From: Verrucomicrobiaceae bacterium
Lineage (GTDB): Bacteria > Verrucomicrobiota > Verrucomicrobiia > Verrucomicrobiales > Verrucomicrobiaceae
Assembly: GCA_024232965.1 (NCBI GenBank)
Contig: JACKQF010000001.1
Location: forward strand, 682,001 to 746,000
Length of the DNA: 64,000 nt
Direction: 5' to 3'
The notes beneath the pieces are model-generated. The model was given only the letters and a program-made list of their open reading frames with translations. It was not told the origin of the DNA and made no database searches. A program made the position numbers and the translations under genes. This document shows positions 61,221 through 64,000 of the stretch, in pieces (within the stretch, counting starts at the first letter, position 1; every line of letters starts with the position of its first letter).

Positions 61221-63722
61221 TCACCTTGATCGAAAGACATCGCTGGTCAGGGCCTCGACGATGAGGGTGCGGAGGCCGTTGTTGTCTTTCTTGATGGCTT
61301 GGAAGATGTCTTCGATCACGAAATCATCGACCGGCTTCATGTGGCGGCCCGTGGCGTAGCTGAGAACTTGGTCGATGAGGTGACGAGTGAAGGCGTCTTT
61401 GCGATGGTCGAGAATGACTTTCCTGAAGCCGAGGAAATCGGCAAAGGTCTCGCCCGAGGTGAACTCTCCGGAAGGATCCACTTTGGGGGCGGGTTTGCCG
61501 TTTTTGGGTTTGGCATAATTGACACGCCACCTGCCGATGGGATCAAAGGACTCCAAGGCGAAACCGAGCGGATCAATCTTGCGATGGCATTCGGCGCAGG
61601 CTGGGTCCGCGCGATGTTTGGTGAGCCGGTCGCGAATGGTGGTGGCTCCAGACACGTCGGCATCAATCGCTGGCACGACATCGGGAGGTGGCGGCGGCTT
61701 GATGCCGAGGATGTTTTCGGTGACCCAGACGCCGCGTGTCACGGGGGAAGTTTCGACGCCATTGGCGCTGACGGTTAAGACGCCAGCCATGCCTAGGAGT
61801 CCGCCCCGTTGCTTGCTGCCCTTGAGGCTGACGCGTCTGAATCCATCTGCGATGCGCAGCGTTTTCTCCTCGGGGAGCTTGTAGAGTTTCGCCAATCGCT
61901 TGTCGGCAAAGGTGTAGTCGGCATCGAGAAATCGGGTGACGGATCCGTTGTGGGCGAGAAGATCCTTGGAGAACATCCGGGCCTCCGTCTTCATGGCTTC
62001 CGGCAGGTTCTCGGCGTAGTAGACTTTGGTGGTTTCACGCGGTGGTGGCATGCCACCGAGGTCTCGGAGGTTCAGCCAACTATCGAGGAAGGCGTTCACA
62101 AATCCATCCACCCGCTTGTCATCGAGCATGCGAAGGCACTGCCTCTTCAACTCGTTGGGATCCGACAAAGCGCCGGAGGCTGCGGCGGCCAGCAGCGCAT
62201 CATCCGGGGGCGATCCCCACAAGGCGTAGGAGAGGCGGGAGGCGAGGTCGTAAGGGCCGAGTTGGGTTTCTTTTTCTGCGGTGATCTCGCTCAGATAAAG
62301 AAACGATGGCGCGCAAAGGATCATCTTCAATGTGTCGAGCGCCGCTTGGCGTGGAGTAGCTTTGTCGGCGATCCGCTTGTCGTAGGTCTTCTTGATCCGA
62401 GCGCGATCAGCATCGTTGAGCGGTCTGCGGAAGGCGCGTTGTCCAAACGCGTAGAGCTGATCCAGCGCGGTCTCAGGTTTGAAGCCGTCCGGTCCAAAAA
62501 CCGCGATTTCCTCGAGGCTGCCGTTTTTTTCGGGAAGGGGACCTTTGATCTTGATCTCGCTGATGCGGATGTGGGGCAGGGCACCCACTCGCAAGGCTTG
62601 GCCGCGATCCACATCGCTGCCGGATTTTTTTTTGAGCTCGTCTGCGTAACGATGATTGACCTGAATGGCTGCGGCGCGGGATTCGTAGGGCCCGTTGGGG
62701 AAGATGAAACGTGGGGTCTGTCCCGCCTCGAGCCAGACCTTAAAGGTGGTCCACTTGGGGGCGTCGTCGGGCATGATGGCTTGGGCAAGCAGGGGCTCGA
62801 TGGCTTGGGGGTAGTGGATGTGGCCCTTGGTAACATCCCCTGGAACGACGCCGAGGATGAAGGGTTCAGAGAGGTCAATGCCAAAGATGGCGGGATCGTA
62901 ATGCGTGTTGCGGTGCATCGCCTGGGCATTCACCTGAATCTCGTAAAGGCCGGAGACAGGGACGCCTTCCAGGAAGTCCTCAATGTGCCCGTAACCGCCC
63001 TGTCGGGTATCGGTATTGGGTTGTTCGTAGAGGTTGAGGTACTTGAAATTGAAGACGGCCTTGTGCGGGCCTTCGAGTTCCTCATACTGGCGAAAGTGGC
63101 CGGTGAAGTGCCAGGACTTGGGCTCCATGGCTGGCCTGCCCAGGCGCATCTCGATTAGACGATTGGCGGATTGGAAGTACTGATCCAGCAAAAAGCCGGA
63201 AGTAACGAGCGACTTTCCGATGGTGTCGATGTGCTCTGCCGCGCTCTCTTTGGGGAAGTCGGCCGTGAGTCCGAGTGTGTCGACGCGACGACCGAAGAGC
63301 GTGGCCAAGGTGGCCTCATACTCGCGGTTGGAGAGGCGTCGCATCACGGTGTTGGCCTCCATGCCAGCGATCTTGCCACGAGCCGATTCGACCCCAGAAC
63401 GCAGGGCCTGAAGGAGTGCGAGCCGTTCTCCGTCCGAAGGTTGATCTGCTTTTTTGGGAGGCATTTCCCGCAGCGTGACCTGGTCGATGATCTCCTTCGC
63501 GGCGATTAAGTCCATCTCAGTTCCGAGGGGAAGCTTAAAGGTTTCAAACTCGCGATCGCCTTTTTCGAGATCGCTGTCGTGACATTCGAGGCAGTATTTC
63601 CCCAGGAACTCAGACACGACTTTGTGCTCCGTCGGAGTCTCTGCCCGAGCAAGCTGGGGCGCGACGACGAGGCTGAGCACGACCTTCAGGAGGTCGGACA
63701 AACGGTGGAACGGGGAACGCAT
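61221..63722 (-). CDS. DUF1592/DUF1588-family cytochrome-like protein (copy 4)
   Basis: 833 residues from the ATG at 63,722, where MRSPFHRLSDLLKVVLSLVVA begins a signal peptide; the longer frame to the window edge is antisense-type noise over the DUF1552 gene. Cytochrome motif CLECH at 44-48, DUF1587 (RRLSNREYEATLATLFG), then a beta-rich insert of about 260 residues like that in copy 1 (YEIQVNAQAMHRNTHYDPAI, ISEIKIKGPLPEKNG). DUF1595/DUF1592 (LASRLSYALWGSPPD), DUF1588 with CAECH near 708 and DUF1585 follow. It lies 28 bases downstream of a DUF1552 gene. Two heme-type motifs are kept. Confidence 0.9.
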   Translation of the reverse strand: MRSPFHRLSDLLKVVLSLVVAPQLARAETPTEHKVVSEFLGKYCLECHDSDLEKGDREFETFKLPLGTEMDLIAAKEIIDQVTLREMPPKKADQPSDGERLALLQALRSGVESARGKIAGMEANTVMRRLSNREYEATLATLFGRRVDTLGLTADFPKESAAEHIDTIGKSLVTSGFLLDQYFQSANRLIEMRLGRPAMEPKSWHFTGHFRQYEELEGPHKAVFNFKYLNLYEQPNTDTRQGGYGHIEDFLEGVPVSGLYEIQVNAQAMHRNTHYDPAIFGIDLSEPFILGVVPGDVTKGHIHYPQAIEPLLAQAIMPDDAPKWTTFKVWLEAGQTPRFIFPNGPYESRAAAIQVNHRYADELKKKSGSDVDRGQALRVGALPHIRISEIKIKGPLPEKNGSLEEIAVFGPDGFKPETALDQLYAFGQRAFRRPLNDADRARIKKTYDKRIADKATPRQAALDTLKMILCAPSFLYLSEITAEKETQLGPYDLASRLSYALWGSPPDDALLAAAASGALSDPNELKRQCLRMLDDKRVDGFVNAFLDSWLNLRDLGGMPPPRETTKVYYAENLPEAMKTEARMFSKDLLAHNGSVTRFLDADYTFADKRLAKLYKLPEEKTLRIADGFRRVSLKGSKQRGGLLGMAGVLTVSANGVETSPVTRGVWVTENILGIKPPPPPDVVPAIDADVSGATTIRDRLTKHRADPACAECHRKIDPLGFALESFDPIGRWRVNYAKPKNGKPAPKVDPSGEFTSGETFADFLGFRKVILDHRKDAFTRHLIDQVLSYATGRHMKPVDDFVIEDIFQAIKKDNNGLRTLIVEALTSDVFRSR

Positions 63723-63750
63723 CGCAGGATGGGAATTCCGCAAGGAGGCC

Positions 63751-64000
63751 TCAGGCGAAAGTGCCAGTGCTGGAGCCAAAGGACTCCGTCTCGATGCCCA
63801 TGCGCTGTGCGATGTCCACGAACAGGTTGCACAGGGGGATTTTGTGGCCGCCGCTGAGCTCCGCTTTCTTGAAGTCCCCATGGCCGTAGCCGCCACCCGC
63901 AACGATGATGGGTAGGTCTGAGTTCTTGTGCGAGTTCGCATTGCCCATGCCGCTGCCAAAAAGGACGGAGGTGGAATCGAGCAAGGTTTGATCGCCATCC
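63751..64000 (-). CDS. DUF1552 protein (copy 4), C-terminal part only, cut by window edge
   Basis: The minus-strand frame enters at the right edge and ends with a stop at 63,751. The visible 82 residues include LLDSTSVLFGSGMGNANSHK, NSDLPIIVAGGGYG and IPLCNLFVDIAQRMGIETES, the standard DUF1552 C-terminus ('sGMGNANxHxNxxLPIIVAGGG' then 'PLxNLxxxIAxxxGI'). The N-terminus and signal lie outside the window. It precedes its DUF1592 partner by 28 bases, the same order as copy 3 and opposite to copies 1 and 2. Confidence 0.88.
   Translation of the reverse strand, partial: DGDQTLLDSTSVLFGSGMGNANSHKNSDLPIIVAGGGYGHGDFKKAELSGGHKIPLCNLFVDIAQRMGIETESFGSSTGTFA

Noticed and set aside
61809..63158. 449-codon plus-strand open frame opposite DUF1592 copy 4
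   Set aside because: Antisense shadow; sense strand carries CxxCH motifs and full domain order.

Overview
This looks like a chromosomal segment of a heterotrophic bacterium of the Planctomycetota-Verrucomicrobiota group, most likely a verrucomicrobium close to Prosthecobacter or Verrucomicrobium. The basis is gene content: four DUF1592-type (Planctomycete cytochrome c, CxxCH) genes each paired with a DUF1552 gene, a DUF1501 gene, three tandem S1 sulfatases, DUF1080 (3-keto-disaccharide hydrolase) domains, a DUF4838 protein, and a very large PVC-type dehydrogenase/cytochrome fusion. Most proteins start with Sec or Tat-like export signals. No rRNA, tRNA, CRISPR array or phage structural gene was seen.

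Layout. 1-401: cut-off secreted hydrolase on the minus strand. 0.8-13.8 kb: a large BNR/Calx-beta secreted protein, a DUF1592-DUF1552 pair, and a 1,494-residue DUF1080/SGNH/PVC-dehydrogenase/HEAT/cytochrome fusion. 13.8-14.8 kb: leucine-rich repeat protein (minus). 15.0-24.1 kb: a probable operon of three sulfatases, a ThuA-like protein, and a second DUF1592-DUF1552 pair whose last gene is frameshifted and fused to debris of a VapC toxin. 24.1-38.4 kb: an accessory island. It has a RHH antitoxin without its toxin, then on the minus strand an SNF2 helicase, a 2,432-residue protein with two separate HSP90/sacsin-like (GHKL) ATPase modules and a Fic-family protein; then a plus-strand esterase, a broken DUF1016 nuclease gene, a structured A-B-A-B-A repeat array, and a DUF2281/MazF-like pair with a shortened toxin. 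38.6-64 kb: catabolic and exported genes again: ceramidase-like protein, DUF4838 protein, an SDR/cupin operon divergent from a LysR regulator, a third DUF1552-DUF1592 pair, a GMC oxidoreductase / gluconate-dehydrogenase-subunit-3 / TIM-barrel-DUF1080 operon, a DUF1501-PQQ propeller-LamG-like operon, a broken glycosidase-like gene, a HEAT-like protein, and a fourth DUF1552-DUF1592 pair that runs off the right end.

How the genes may work together. The catabolic blocks fit breakdown of sulfated or unusual glycans outside the cytoplasm. Sulfatases would remove sulfate. The GMC enzyme with its small subunit would oxidise sugars to 3-keto forms. DUF1080, ThuA and TIM-barrel proteins would cleave or isomerise the keto sugars. 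The cytochrome-bearing DUF1592 proteins could carry electrons, but this is inference.

The strongest candidate for an undescribed system is the island core: Fic, dual-GHKL giant and SNF2 helicase (24,440-35,489), all on one strand with overlapping or near-abutting ends. It has an iterated operator-like promoter and is flanked on both sides by toxin-antitoxin wreckage. I cannot match it to a named defence system from sequence alone.
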